NCBI GenBank assembly: GCA_037445815.1
Contig: JBBIJV010000079.1
Coordinates: 1-14,847 of the forward strand
Length of the DNA stretch: 14,847 nucleotides
Reading direction: 5' to 3'
DNA from: FEN-1219 sp037445815
GTDB taxonomy: Bacteria > Pseudomonadota > Gammaproteobacteria > Steroidobacterales > Rariloculaceae
Below, piece by piece: positions 5,667 through 13,286 of this stretch. The notes below the pieces were generated by a model. The model searched no databases. It was not told where the DNA came from and was given only the letters and a program-made list of their open reading frames with translations. How positions within the stretch are numbered: position 1 is the first letter of the stretch; each line of letters begins with the position of its first letter. The position numbers and the translations under genes are program-made.

Positions 5667-7729
5667 AACGCGAGCTTCACCCCGACGCGCAGCGTGCGCG
5701 GCTCCTCGGCACGGCTCATCCGGCAGTTCAGGATCGAACAGTCGATGTCTGCCGACGTGAGACCCGGCGGATCGAGCCCGTCGACGTACGCCTCGTACCA
5801 GTAGACGATGTCCTTACCATCCTCGTCGAACACGTTCAGCAGCTCCGCGTACCACGTTGCTCTGCCGAGTGTATATGCGCCGCGAATACCGACCGTCGTC
5901 TGCGATTCGGCACGCTGAGAATTGTCGGGAACGAGCGCGTACTCGCCGAGATGCCGAAAGCGCAGGCTCGCCTCCCATTGGTCCTTGACGGCCGACACGC
6001 CGAGCTGGCCCGCATGCTCGAGGGATCCCTCGATGCGCGGGCCTTCGGGGTTGTCGGTATAGCGCGCCCGGCTGCCCGTATAAACGGCGTCGATGCCGAG
6101 CCAGTCGAGCGGCTGCCAGAACGCGGCGAGCTCGTAACCCTCACGGCGCGAGCCGCCGCGCGGCTCCACGGAATTCGAATCGCCGACGAAAATGAGCTCG
6201 CTGTCGAGCTTCAGCCACCAATAGGCGCTCGTGAGCCTCACGGGTCCGAGCTCGAACCGCGCGCCGAGCTCGTACCCCGTGCCGGGCGCCAAGCCCGCAA
6301 CGGGATCGATGGGATTGACGACGCCCCGGGCGTCGTTCGAGTGGAAGCCCTTGCCCCAATTGCCGTAGAGCTCGACGTTGTCGTTTACCGTGTATGCCAC
6401 GCCGAGCTTCGGCGACGCACGCGAGTCGGTCTCGTCGCCTTCGAAGCTGCCGGGCGTCTTCGCCGTCGCCTCGAAGTCGTACACGTCGGCGCGAGCGCCG
6501 AGCAGGAACCGCAACCGATCCGTCGGCGACAGGTTCGCCTCGATGAACGCGCCGAGCGACGCTTCCCGAATGCTGTTATGGCTGATGTTCGCGACGAACT
6601 CGCCGGCGTCGAACTCGTCGAGCCCCACGTCGCCGATATCGTCGTAGCGGAGCTCGCCGCCTACGGTGACGCCGACGCGCCCCGACTCGTAGACCGTTCG
6701 ATCGTAGCGGCCGCCCGTCGTCCAGCGGCGATCGAACTGATTGATCTGAAAGTCGTACGTCGGGTTCGACTGCATGAACCAGTCGTAGTACTGGGCGTAA
6801 GCCGATGCGCTCCAAGCGTCGCCGTCGAGCTGTACGCCGGCGATCCAGCGCTCGGTATTGCCGTCGGCCGTCGGATCGAGCGCGCAGAACTCGTCCGCAC
6901 AGACGGGCGTGCCGATCGCCCTCTCAGGAATCTGCTCGGTGGGATGCCAGTCGCCGTCGTATCCGGAGAACGTGACGGCCATGGTGCCGAAATCCGTCGG
7001 CCGCCGATACTTGCCCCAGAACGACGTGTGCTCGAGACCTTCGTCGAGCTGCCACGGGCCGTCGTAGTGCTTCCGCTCTACGAGTCCCGTCAGCGTCGCC
7101 CCGCCGTCGAGATCCTTCGTCCCGCCTCCGGCGACCCTGAACCACCCTCCTTCGCCGCTTTCGACGGCGGTAAACGGGGCGTCGAGGCGCTCTATCGTCG
7201 TGATGAACGACGCGCCCGCCATCGCGAAGTCGCCGACGTCGGCGCGATACGGCCCCTTACGGTAGTCGATGCGCTCGACGATTTCCGGCAGCAACCCGTT
7301 GACATCGAGGTATCCCTGGCCGTGCCCATGGGAGCGCAGGTTCCACGGCATCCCATCGACGTAGGTCGTGAAGTCGGTTCCGTGGTCGAGATTGAAGCCG
7401 CGGAGAAAGTACTGATTGGCCTTCCCGCTGCCGGAGTGCTGAACGGCTACCATGCCGGGCACGGCTTCGAGCAGCTCTGCCACGCGCAGCATCGGCCTCA
7501 CCAGCAGATCCGCGCCGCCGACACTGCCCTCGCTCGCCGCCTCCGCGCTCCCAACGAGCTCGAGGCTGCGGCCGAAGACGACGATCTCCTCCGGCGTGGC
7601 CTCTTGGGCTGCGGGCGGCGCTACACCCGGTGGGTCTTGCTGGCCGAAAGCGGCCGGACAGCCGAGCGCGACGATCGTGGCCGTAGCGAGCGCGGAGAGC
7701 CTGAGCGACGTTTTTCGGCGGGACGACAT
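5663..7729 (-). CDS. TonB-dependent outer-membrane receptor
   Basis: From ATG 7727-7729 it is 688 residues. It has a signal peptide (Arg-Arg-Lys start, Ala-Phe-Gly cleavage near 30), then Glu-Glu-Ile-Val-Val-Phe-Gly, a TonB-box-like stretch. The plug domain holds Leu-Leu-Glu-Ala-Val-Pro-Gly-Met and Tyr-Phe-Leu-Arg-Gly-Phe-Asn-Leu-Asp-His-Gly-Thr-Asp-Phe, and Val-Glu-Arg-Ile-Asp-Tyr-Arg-Lys-Gly-Pro. The barrel ends in aromatic Phe, as outer-membrane barrels do. Upstream in-frame starts at 7765 (ATG) and 7792 (GTG) only lengthen the signal peptide, and none has a good ribosome site. The ligand is not evident; no siderophore or vitamin gene is adjacent. Two Cys-x4-Cys pairs (277/282 and 664/669) probably form loop disulfides. 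It is divergent from the GFA gene and convergent with the ankyrin lipoprotein. Confidence 0.9.
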   Translation of the reverse strand: MSSRRKTSLRLSALATATIVALGCPAAFGQQDPPGVAPPAAQEATPEEIVVFGRSLELVGSAEAASEGSVGGADLLVRPMLRVAELLEAVPGMVAVQHSGSGKANQYFLRGFNLDHGTDFTTYVDGMPWNLRSHGHGQGYLDVNGLLPEIVERIDYRKGPYRADVGDFAMAGASFITTIERLDAPFTAVESGEGGWFRVAGGGTKDLDGGATLTGLVERKHYDGPWQLDEGLEHTSFWGKYRRPTDFGTMAVTFSGYDGDWHPTEQIPERAIGTPVCADEFCALDPTADGNTERWIAGVQLDGDAWSASAYAQYYDWFMQSNPTYDFQINQFDRRWTTGGRYDRTVYESGRVGVTVGGELRYDDIGDVGLDEFDAGEFVANISHNSIREASLGAFIEANLSPTDRLRFLLGARADVYDFEATAKTPGSFEGDETDSRASPKLGVAYTVNDNVELYGNWGKGFHSNDARGVVNPIDPVAGLAPGTGYELGARFELGPVRLTSAYWWLKLDSELIFVGDSNSVEPRGGSRREGYELAAFWQPLDWLGIDAVYTGSRARYTDNPEGPRIEGSLEHAGQLGVSAVKDQWEASLRFRHLGEYALVPDNSQRAESQTTVGIRGAYTLGRATWYAELLNVFDEDGKDIVYWYEAYVDGLDPPGLTSADIDCSILNCRMSRAEEPRTLRVGVKLAF

Positions 7730-7796
7730 GGAGGCAAAGTGCTTCGAGCTTTGGAAGGGCGGCATCGTGACGGCACGGCCATGCACTGTCACGCAA

Positions 7797-7835
7797 TTAA
7801 CGGTTGGCTTAACCGCTAACGGCCCGCGTTAACCG
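7797..7835. promoter_or_regulatory. Four YTAACSG boxes between TonB receptor and GFA genes
   Basis: TTAACGG (7797-7803), TTAACCG (7809-7815), CTAACGG (7816-7822) and TTAACCG (7829-7835) lie in 39 bases, all in the same direction, with start-to-start steps of 12, 7 and 13. CGGTT (7801-7805) and AACCG (7811-7815) also form a small inverted repeat. AT-containing repeats stand out in this GC-rich DNA and sit where a regulator could control both divergent genes. No regulator gene is in the window. Confidence 0.35.
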
Positions 7836-7866
7836 AGGCGAGGCAAGCATTTGCGGGCGTGTCGGC

Positions 7867-7872
7867 TATAGT
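7867..7872 (+). promoter_or_regulatory. Possible -10 box of the GFA gene
   Basis: TATAGT, five of six consensus bases, 47 bases before ATG 7914. TTGCGG at 7851-7856 resembles a -35 but is only 10 bases away, too close, so the -35 is unresolved. Confidence 0.3.
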
Positions 7873-7876
7873 AGCC

Positions 7877-7896
7877 AGCCCGGCCGAAGCCGGGCT
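7877..7896 (+). repeat. Perfect hairpin in the leader of the GFA gene
   Basis: AGCCCGGC (7877-7884) and GCCGGGCT (7889-7896) are exact reverse complements around a CGAA loop: eight base pairs, almost all G-C. It lies 17 bases before the GFA start codon and just after the possible -10 box. No T-run follows, so it is not a standard terminator. It may be a dyad operator or an mRNA 5' stem. Confidence 0.6.
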
Positions 7897-7913
7897 CGAT
7901 CATCGGGGACACC

Positions 7914-8342
7914 ATGGAGAAAATCTACAAGGGCAGCTGCTTTTGCGGCGCCGTTTCGCTCGTCGTCACCGGCGAGCCCGTGAGCATGGGCTATTGTCAT
8001 TGCGCGTCGTGCCGCGAGTGGTCGGCAGGGCCCGTCAACGCCTACACGTTGTGGCGCCCCGGCGCCGTCAAGATCGCGAGCGGGGCCGAGCACATCGGCA
8101 GCTACAGCAAGACGCCGAAGAGCGTGCGCAAATGGTGCAAGGCGTGCGGCGGCCACCTGCTCACGGAACACCCCGCGATCAAGCTCATCGACGTCTACGC
8201 CGCCGTGCTTCCGGCTCTCGAGTTCAAGCCGCGCGAGCACCTGCACTATCAGGAAGCCGTGCTGCGTATCGTCGACTCGCTGCCGAAGCACAAGGACCTG
8301 CCGAAGTCGGCCGGCGGGTCCGGGGTGCTGCTGCCGTCTTAG
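7914..8342 (+). CDS. GFA family zinc-binding protein (glutathione-dependent formaldehyde-activating fold)
   Basis: A 142-residue cytoplasmic protein with the complete seven-cysteine set of the GFA/CENP-V fold: Cys9-x-Cys11, Cys28-His-Cys30-x-x-Cys33 and Cys75-x-x-Cys78, followed by Gly-Gly-His. In Gfa of Paracoccus two zinc ions are held by these positions. The founding member speeds glutathione adduct formation with formaldehyde, but most family members have no proven substrate. Length is normal for single-domain members. ATG 7914 follows GGGGA. It is divergent from the TonB receptor and ends ten bases before the stop of the convergent mgtE gene. No glutathione or formaldehyde gene is nearby, so the true reaction is open. 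Confidence 0.9.
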   Translation: MEKIYKGSCFCGAVSLVVTGEPVSMGYCHCASCREWSAGPVNAYTLWRPGAVKIASGAEHIGSYSKTPKSVRKWCKACGGHLLTEHPAIKLIDVYAAVLPALEFKPREHLHYQEAVLRIVDSLPKHKDLPKSAGGSGVLLPS

Positions 8343-8352
8343 GCGGCGCGGC

Positions 8353-9789
8353 TCAGAGCAGCAGCAGCGACGCCAGCGCCAGGAAGATGAAGAAGCCCAT
8401 GCTGTCCGTGATCGCGGTCAGCAGGATGCTGCTGCCCATCACGGGATCGCGCCCGAGGCGCTCGAGAATCATCGGGCACAGCACGCCGACGGCCGACGCG
8501 AGCAACATGTTCAGCACCATCGCGCCCGCCATGACGCCGGCCAGCTCGAGCGAACCGTAGAGCAAATACGTCGCCGCGGCCATCACGACGCCCCACAACG
8601 CGCCGCTCACGGCGCCGATCGCGAGCTCCTTGCGCAGCAGGAACAAGATGTTGCCCAAATTGAGCTGCGAAAGCGCGAGGCCGCGGATTACGAGCGCCAC
8701 TGTCTGATTGCCGGTGTTGCCGCCGATGCTCGCAACGATCGGCATCAGCGCGGCGAGCGCCGTCAGCTGCGCGATCGAGCCCTCGAAGCGGCCGACGACG
8801 CGCGAAGCGACGAACGCCGTCAGCAGATTCACGCCGAGCCATGCCAGGCGCTTGCGCCCGCTCTGCCAGATCGGCGCGAACAGGTCCTCGTCCTCGCTCA
8901 AGCCGACCTGGCTCATCGATTGCTTGAACGTATCCTGCTTGATTTGCTGGAGCACCTTGTCGACGGTCAGGAGGCCGACGACCTGCTTGTGCGAATTGAC
9001 GACGGGGGCCGAGATCAAGTCGTAGCGCTCGAACGCCTCCGCGGCGTCTTCCTCGCGGTCGCCCGTGAGAAAGTACTTCGGCTCGGCATCCATCACTTCG
9101 CTGACACGCAGCGCGCCGTCGCGCACGAGCAGCAGATCGATCGGCAACGTGCCTTGCAGCACGTTGTTGCGGTCAACCACGATCAACGACGTGAGGTGCG
9201 GCGGCAAATGACCTCGCCGCCGCAGCGACGCGATCGCCTCCTCGAGCGTGACGTCGGCGCGCACGGTGACAACGTCCAAGTGCATCAGCGCGCCGACAGT
9301 ACCCTCGGGGAACGACAGCACCGACTGCACTTCGGCGCGCTCTTCGGAACCGAGCTGAGCGAGCACCGCGTCGACGCGGTCCTGCGGCAAGTCCTGGACG
9401 AGATCGGCGAAGTCCTCGGCCTCCATTTGCCGGCCGAGCGCGATGAGTTCGGGCGGCTCGAGCAGCGTGACGAGCGAGGCACGCACCGGGTCCGACAGCT
9501 CGAGCAGCACTGCGCCGCGCCGCTCGCGGGCAATGAGCTGCCAGGCCGTCATGCGCTGATCCTGCTGCAAACTCTCGAGCACGAATGCAGCGTCGGCCGG
9601 ATGCAAGCTGTTCAGCTTCTGTTCGAGCTCCACGGCGTGCTGCCGCTCGACGAGCGACTGCACGAGCGCGTGCCTGCGCGTGTCCGTGCGCGCGACGAGC
9701 TGGTGCACGAGCCGTTGCTTGTCGAGCAAGGCGACTACGGCGCGCAGCGTCGCGTCGAGAGTGCGTTGATGCTCGAGGTCGGTGGCCAC
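8353..9789 (-). CDS. mgtE: MgtE family magnesium transporter
   Basis: From GTG 9787-9789 it is 478 residues, about the usual size. In order: an N-terminal alpha-helical domain (to about 150) with Leu-His-Pro-Ala-Asp-Ala-Ala and Asp-Leu-Val-Gln-Asp-Leu-Pro; a pair of CBS domains (about 155-285); a linking helix; and a five-helix channel. The channel has the family signature Pro-Ile-Val-Ala-Ser-Ile-Gly-Gly-Asn-Thr-Gly-Asn-Gln-Thr and, in the last helix, Thr-Asp-Ser-Met-Gly-Phe, whose Asp matches the pore magnesium ligand of Thermus MgtE. The N and CBS domains sense cytosolic magnesium and close the pore. ATG 9855 or 9930 would add a tail with no family match, and a TACACT box lies between 9855 and the GTG. 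No riboswitch is recognised upstream. Confidence 0.9.
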   Translation of the reverse strand: MATDLEHQRTLDATLRAVVALLDKQRLVHQLVARTDTRRHALVQSLVERQHAVELEQKLNSLHPADAAFVLESLQQDQRMTAWQLIARERRGAVLLELSDPVRASLVTLLEPPELIALGRQMEAEDFADLVQDLPQDRVDAVLAQLGSEERAEVQSVLSFPEGTVGALMHLDVVTVRADVTLEEAIASLRRRGHLPPHLTSLIVVDRNNVLQGTLPIDLLLVRDGALRVSEVMDAEPKYFLTGDREEDAAEAFERYDLISAPVVNSHKQVVGLLTVDKVLQQIKQDTFKQSMSQVGLSEDEDLFAPIWQSGRKRLAWLGVNLLTAFVASRVVGRFEGSIAQLTALAALMPIVASIGGNTGNQTVALVIRGLALSQLNLGNILFLLRKELAIGAVSGALWGVVMAAATYLLYGSLELAGVMAGAMVLNMLLASAVGVLCPMILERLGRDPVMGSSILLTAITDSMGFFIFLALASLLLL

Positions 9790-9828
9790 GGTAGCGATAT
9801 CGTTGCGTGCGGTCGACGGAATCGACCT

Positions 9829-9834
9829 AGTGTA
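9829..9834 (-). promoter_or_regulatory. Possible -10 box of mgtE
   Basis: TACACT on the minus strand, 45 bases before GTG 9789. It supports the short mgtE start and its separate transcription from the beta-propeller gene 160 bases upstream. Confidence 0.28.
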
Positions 9835-9948
9835 CCCGCCGGAAGCGCCGAACATCGCGACAGAGCATGTTCGCATCGGGCGCCGCGTTGCCGCTTCCCG
9901 AGATGTGGGCGCCCTCGTCGCGGCCACCATGGCCGACGACGGCGCGAT

Positions 9949-11151
9949 CTACGGACGCCGCCAGAGCAGGCGCTGAACGCCGCCCGAGCCCGCCGGGTCG
10001 TTGCGCAGCGAGGCACGATTGCAGAGAAAGAGATCGGCCGCACCGTCGCCGTCGAAGTCGGCGATCTCGACGTCGAAGCCGTTGCCGTTCGCGGACGCCG
10101 GCAGCACGCTGTCCGGAGCGGCGGCCGTGAACCGAGCCGAGCCTTGGTTCAGCAGGACGCGGTAGTCGCCCGGCTCGGGCCCGAACGACGTGTTCGGCGC
10201 AATGAGGTCGACGTCGCCATCGCCGTCGAGATCGTGCGCCTGAATCGTGAAGTTGCTGCGGTCGCCGGGCGCAGGCAGCGCCGCGTTCGGCGCGCGCGTG
10301 AACACGCCCTTGCCGTCGTTCAAGAGCAGCGCGTCGCGCTCGGGCTCGCGCAGCACGAAGCGGACGTTCGCGACCGCGAGATCGAGATCGCCGTCCCCGT
10401 CGAAGTCAGCGGCGCGAATCTCGCGCGACTCGTCGTTGCTGCGCGGCAAGTTCGTGGCCGTGACGTCGACGAGCACGCCGGACACGTTCAAGTAGAGCTG
10501 GTCCTGCCCTTCGTTCGCGACGACCACGTCGAGATCGCCGTCGCCGTCTGCGTCGAACGCTTCGAGATCCTGCGTCCGCGATTCTTGGGCGCCCTGCGCC
10601 CAGCGCGTCGCGGTCTCGTCGCGGAAACGGCCCGTGCCGTCGTTGATGAGCGCGCGATCCGTACCGATGTTGCCCGTCAAGACGTCGGGCGAGCCGTCGC
10701 CGTCGAGATCGAGAACGACGAGCGCGTTAGACACGTCGTCGGGCGTGAGGCGCTCGCTGACGTCCCTGAAGTTGCCCTCGCCGTCATTGAGGTAGAGCTC
10801 GTCCTTGCGATCGTCCTCGCTGACGAGCACCAGATCGAGGTCGCCATCGCCGTCGAAGTCGGCAAACGCGACGTCCTCGCTATCGTGCTCCGTACGCGGC
10901 AGCTGCGCGGACGCGTTCTCGAAGCGCGCCGCGCCGTCGTTCAAGAGCAGCACGTTCGGCGCGAGCTCCATCGCGAGCACGAGGTCGAGGTCGCCGTCGC
11001 CGTCGGCATCGCCGGCGGCGGCATCCATGCACGGACCCGCGAGACCAAGCGGCAAGTGTGTCTCCGTCACGTCTGTGTAAAGCGGCTCCGCGGCGGCGCG
11101 GCCGGCGGCGAGACAGGCCAGCGCTGCCGTAACGAGACTTCTCGAGCGCAC
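9949..11151 (-). CDS. Secreted FG-GAP/VCBS repeat protein, predicted seven-bladed beta-propeller
   Basis: From GTG 11149-11151 it is 400 residues: a signal peptide (Arg-Ser-Arg, hydrophobic core, Gly-Arg-Ala-Ala-Ala cleavage near 21), then seven repeats. Each has a calcium-loop core of the form Asp-x-Asp-Gly-Asp-Gly-x-x-Asp, at about residues 48, 98, 148, 200, 249, 307 and 365. Each is followed by a hydrophobic strand, and most by Leu-Leu-Asn-Asp-Gly and Gly-x-Phe. Seven blades make one closed integrin-alpha-like propeller. Such proteins bind calcium and take part in adhesion or ligand binding outside the cell; no enzyme domain or anchor is visible. The start is chosen for its AAGGGG six bases upstream and for the signal peptide; an upstream ATG at 11238 would spoil the signal. 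It stands alone between mgtE and the MATE gene. Confidence 0.86.
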   Translation of the reverse strand: MRSRSLVTAALACLAAGRAAAEPLYTDVTETHLPLGLAGPCMDAAAGDADGDGDLDLVLAMELAPNVLLLNDGAARFENASAQLPRTEHDSEDVAFADFDGDGDLDLVLVSEDDRKDELYLNDGEGNFRDVSERLTPDDVSNALVVLDLDGDGSPDVLTGNIGTDRALINDGTGRFRDETATRWAQGAQESRTQDLEAFDADGDGDLDVVVANEGQDQLYLNVSGVLVDVTATNLPRSNDESREIRAADFDGDGDLDLAVANVRFVLREPERDALLLNDGKGVFTRAPNAALPAPGDRSNFTIQAHDLDGDGDVDLIAPNTSFGPEPGDYRVLLNQGSARFTAAAPDSVLPASANGNGFDVEIADFDGDGAADLFLCNRASLRNDPAGSGGVQRLLWRRP

Positions 11152-11157
11152 TTCGAG

Positions 11158-11167
11158 CCCCTTCTCC
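11158..11167 (-). promoter_or_regulatory. Ribosome binding site deciding the GTG start of the propeller gene
   Basis: GGAGAAGGGG on the minus strand, with CTCGAA between it and GTG 11151. The purine-rich site and the signal peptide that follows decide this start. A TAAGGT box (11183-11188, minus) lies 37 bases before the start codon and may be the -10. Confidence 0.5.
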
Positions 11168-11317
11168 GCTGGTGGACGACGAACCTTAGTGGCCGGCCGC
11201 GGCAAAGAATTCCCACACGGCGGCGTATGCTCGAGCAATCGGCGAAACGGGCCGATCCCGTATCCCTCATCGCAGCGCCGACCGCCTCAGCGCGCGGGAG
11301 GACGCCGCGAAAGGCCG

Positions 11318-12724
11318 TCAGTCGGCGGCGGCCTCGGCCCGCAAAACGGCCTTCGCGTGCTCGTCGATGATCACGCGCTCGAGGCCGTATTGTTCGCGGC
11401 GGCGTACCCGCATGATCAAGAAGACGGCCACGATGACGAGCCCCACGACGAGCCCCCACCACAGCCCGACGGCCCCGTAGTGGAGCCCGAAACCGAGCCA
11501 TAAGCTCACGGGCATCCCGATGCACCAGAACCCGACGACGTTCACGATCATCGGCATGCGCGTATCGCCGAGCCCGCGCAGCAAGCCGATCGAGACGACC
11601 TGAAGCCCGTCGAACACCTGGAACAGCCCGGCGAGCGGCAGGAGCAACACCGCGAGCGCGAGCACGGCTTCATCCGGCGTGTAGAGCGCCGCCAGCGGGT
11701 GCGGCAAGAGAACGAACAGCGCGCCCATGCAAAGCATGAAGCTCGCGCCGACGGCGAGCGATGCCACCGTCGACCGGCGCACGCCCTCGGCGTCGCCGCG
11801 GCCGACGGCCTGCCCGACGATGACCGCCGCCGCCGACGACACCCCGAGCGGCACCATGAAGGCGAGCGACGCGAGGTTCAGCGCGATCTGGTGCGCCGCG
11901 ACCTGCACGACGCCGAGCCAACCCATCAAGAGCGCCATCACGTGGAACACGCCGCCTTCGAGCATCATCTGCGTGCCGATCGGAAGCCCGAGCTTCAGCA
12001 TGCGCCAGATCGGTTTCAGATCGAGCACGTTCGGCGCGACGTGCGTGACGTAGGGACGCAGCGTAGGCCAGCCGAGCGCGAGCAGCAACGTCGCCATGAG
12101 CCAGCGGCTCGCCACCGTTGCCCATGCAGAGCCGATGACGCCGAGCGGCGGGAAGCCGAAGTTGCCGTAGATCCACGCGTAGTTCAGCACGACGTTGACG
12201 AGGTTCGCGGCGACGATCGTCAGGCCGATCGGCAGCACGCGGTGGTGCGCTTGGAGCGTCTGCCGCAGCACGACGAACACGTAGAAGGGCCAGACGGAGA
12301 TGGCGTTGATGTACACGTATCCGGCTGCGTCCGGAATCACCTCGGCCGGCTGATTCACGAGTCTCAGCACGGGCCCCGCCGTGAACAACGCGAGCGTGAT
12401 CGGCAGCGTCAGCACGAGCGACAGCACGAGGCCGCGCTGCAGGCCGCGGCGCACCGCGAGCTCGTCGCGCGCGCCGAGCCCCTGCGCAATGATCGGATCG
12501 AGCGCGAACAGTACGCCCATGCCGAAGATCGACATCGCGAAGAAATACATGTTGCCGAGCGCGACGGACGCCAGCGCGGCGGGTGACACGCGCCCGACCA
12601 TCACCGTGTCGACCACGCCCATCAGCATCGTGCCGAGTTGAATCAGCACGAGCGGACCCGCGAGACGCAGCAAGGCCCCGAAGTCGGCGCGAGTCGGTTT
12701 GTGCTCGAGGGTGAACAAGCCCAT
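11318..12724 (-). CDS. MATE family multidrug/sodium efflux transporter
   Basis: A 468-residue, 12-helix protein with two MatE halves. The first half shows Gly-Pro-Leu-Val-Leu-Ile-Gln-Leu-Gly and Val-Asp-Thr-Val-Met-Val-Gly-Arg (about 24-45), then Ala-Leu-Asp-Pro-Ile-Ile-Ala-Gln-Gly-Leu-Gly-Ala. The second half shows Gly-Leu-Pro-Ile-Gly, Ala-Ala-His-Gln-Ile-Ala-Leu-Asn and Val-Gly-Gln-Ala-Val-Gly-Arg-Gly-Asp. The end has Gly-Ala-Val-Gly-Leu-Trp-Trp-Gly. This matches NorM-like pumps, which export cationic drugs and dyes against Na+ or H+. ATG 12724 gives a normal N-terminus. The HIT gene lies 71 bases upstream on the same strand, with a hairpin, a T-run and a TAAGCT box between them, so the pump probably has its own promoter. 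The drug range cannot be read. Confidence 0.93.
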   Translation of the reverse strand: MGLFTLEHKPTRADFGALLRLAGPLVLIQLGTMLMGVVDTVMVGRVSPAALASVALGNMYFFAMSIFGMGVLFALDPIIAQGLGARDELAVRRGLQRGLVLSLVLTLPITLALFTAGPVLRLVNQPAEVIPDAAGYVYINAISVWPFYVFVVLRQTLQAHHRVLPIGLTIVAANLVNVVLNYAWIYGNFGFPPLGVIGSAWATVASRWLMATLLLALGWPTLRPYVTHVAPNVLDLKPIWRMLKLGLPIGTQMMLEGGVFHVMALLMGWLGVVQVAAHQIALNLASLAFMVPLGVSSAAAVIVGQAVGRGDAEGVRRSTVASLAVGASFMLCMGALFVLLPHPLAALYTPDEAVLALAVLLLPLAGLFQVFDGLQVVSIGLLRGLGDTRMPMIVNVVGFWCIGMPVSLWLGFGLHYGAVGLWWGLVVGLVIVAVFLIMRVRRREQYGLERVIIDEHAKAVLRAEAAAD

Positions 12725-12738
12725 TGGAGCGGCCGTGG

Positions 12739-12779
12739 AAAAAAAGTGCGAAGCTTAGCGCATCGGCGCCGAATGCGCT
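12739..12779 (-). terminator. Hairpin plus T7 run between the HIT and MATE genes
   Basis: On the minus strand, AGCGCAT (12773-12779), a bulged T, the self-complementary CGGCGCCG (12764-12771) and ATGCGCT (12757-12763) form a tight stem. An AAGCTTCGCAC spacer and seven T residues (12739-12745) follow. It lies 17 bases after the HIT stop codon. The stem and the T-run are 11 bases apart, longer than in a textbook intrinsic terminator. TAAGCT (12752-12757) within the same stretch may be the MATE -10 box, 34 bases before its ATG. Confidence 0.4.
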
Positions 12780-12795
12780 CCGGCCGAGCCTCCGC

Positions 12796-13257
12796 TCAAA
12801 CGGCCGCGCGGAGCGCAGCAAGCAAAGCGGCGCGGTCGTCGTCCTCGAGGCGGCGCTCCGGCTGGGCGTCGAGGCTCGCTGCCCAGACCGGCGCGCCCCA
12901 GCGGCCGTCGCCTTTGTAGCGCGGGATCACGTGCCAGTGCAGATGCGGCACGACGTTGCCGAGTGACTCGACGTTCATGTGGTCGGGCTTGCAGACGGCA
13001 GCGATGGCGGCCGCGACGCGCCGCAGGTCCGCGGCGTAGGCTTGCCACTCGTCCGCCGTGAGCTCGTCGAGGCGCGTGGCGTGGCGCGGGTCGAACACGA
13101 GGACGCCGTGACCGCGGTACTGCTGGTTCATGGGCAGGTACCACGACGAGGCGCCGAGCTTCGCGACGAGGTCCCAGTGCGGCGATGCGTCGGGCCGCGG
13201 TGCGTCGAATGGGCACCCTCGCCCGGCCGCCAAGTCGTCTGAGCTTGCTTCAGCCAT
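12796..13257 (-). CDS. HIT family protein (histidine triad nucleotide hydrolase/transferase)
   Basis: A 153-residue cytoplasmic protein with the histidine triad His105-Leu-His107-Trp-His109-Val-Ile-Pro near the C-terminus. It is preceded by Asn-Val-Glu-Ser-Leu-Gly-Asn-Val-Val-Pro and, upstream, Gly-His-Gly-Val-Leu-Val-Phe and Leu-Asp-Glu-Leu. The middle triad histidine is the nucleophile in HIT enzymes, which split nucleoside phosphoramidates or dinucleotides. Cys15 in Gly-Cys-Pro-Phe recalls the N-terminal part of HIT proteins, but a second zinc Cys is missing. The tail after the triad (about 40 residues) is longer than in HinT. ATG 13257 has GGAG eight bases upstream; longer frames upstream lack family similarity and would run through the divergent promoter. 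TACAGT (13287-13292, minus) may be its -10. Confidence 0.9.
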   Translation of the reverse strand: MAEASSDDLAAGRGCPFDAPRPDASPHWDLVAKLGASSWYLPMNQQYRGHGVLVFDPRHATRLDELTADEWQAYAADLRRVAAAIAAVCKPDHMNVESLGNVVPHLHWHVIPRYKGDGRWGAPVWAASLDAQPERRLEDDDRAALLAALRAAV

Positions 13258-13286
13258 CGCGCGCTCCGCACCAACCGCAGCGCGGA

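Noticed and set aside
5951..7819. Long open frame (622 codons) on the plus strand opposite the TonB receptor
   Set aside because: Its translation is Arg/Val/Glu-rich with no domain and mirrors the codons of the receptor, which has a full set of family motifs. It is a shadow of high-GC codon bias.
7793..7913. A riboswitch or small RNA in the receptor/GFA intergenic region
   Set aside because: Apart from the simple hairpin and heptamer boxes there is no conserved core of a known riboswitch, and no terminator that would end a small RNA.
10000..11030. Repeated GTCGCCGTCGAAGTC-like DNA, looking like tandem repeats or a CRISPR-like array
   Set aside because: The repeats are the codons of the Asp-x-Asp-Gly-Asp-Gly loops, about 150-175 bases apart and diverged at synonymous sites. 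Protein repeats explain them.
8920..11370. Open frame of 816 codons on the plus strand across mgtE and the propeller gene
   Set aside because: It runs antisense through two well-supported genes and the intergenic region between them, and shows only the reversed repeat pattern of the propeller (Val-Glu-Ile-Ala-Val). No family match.
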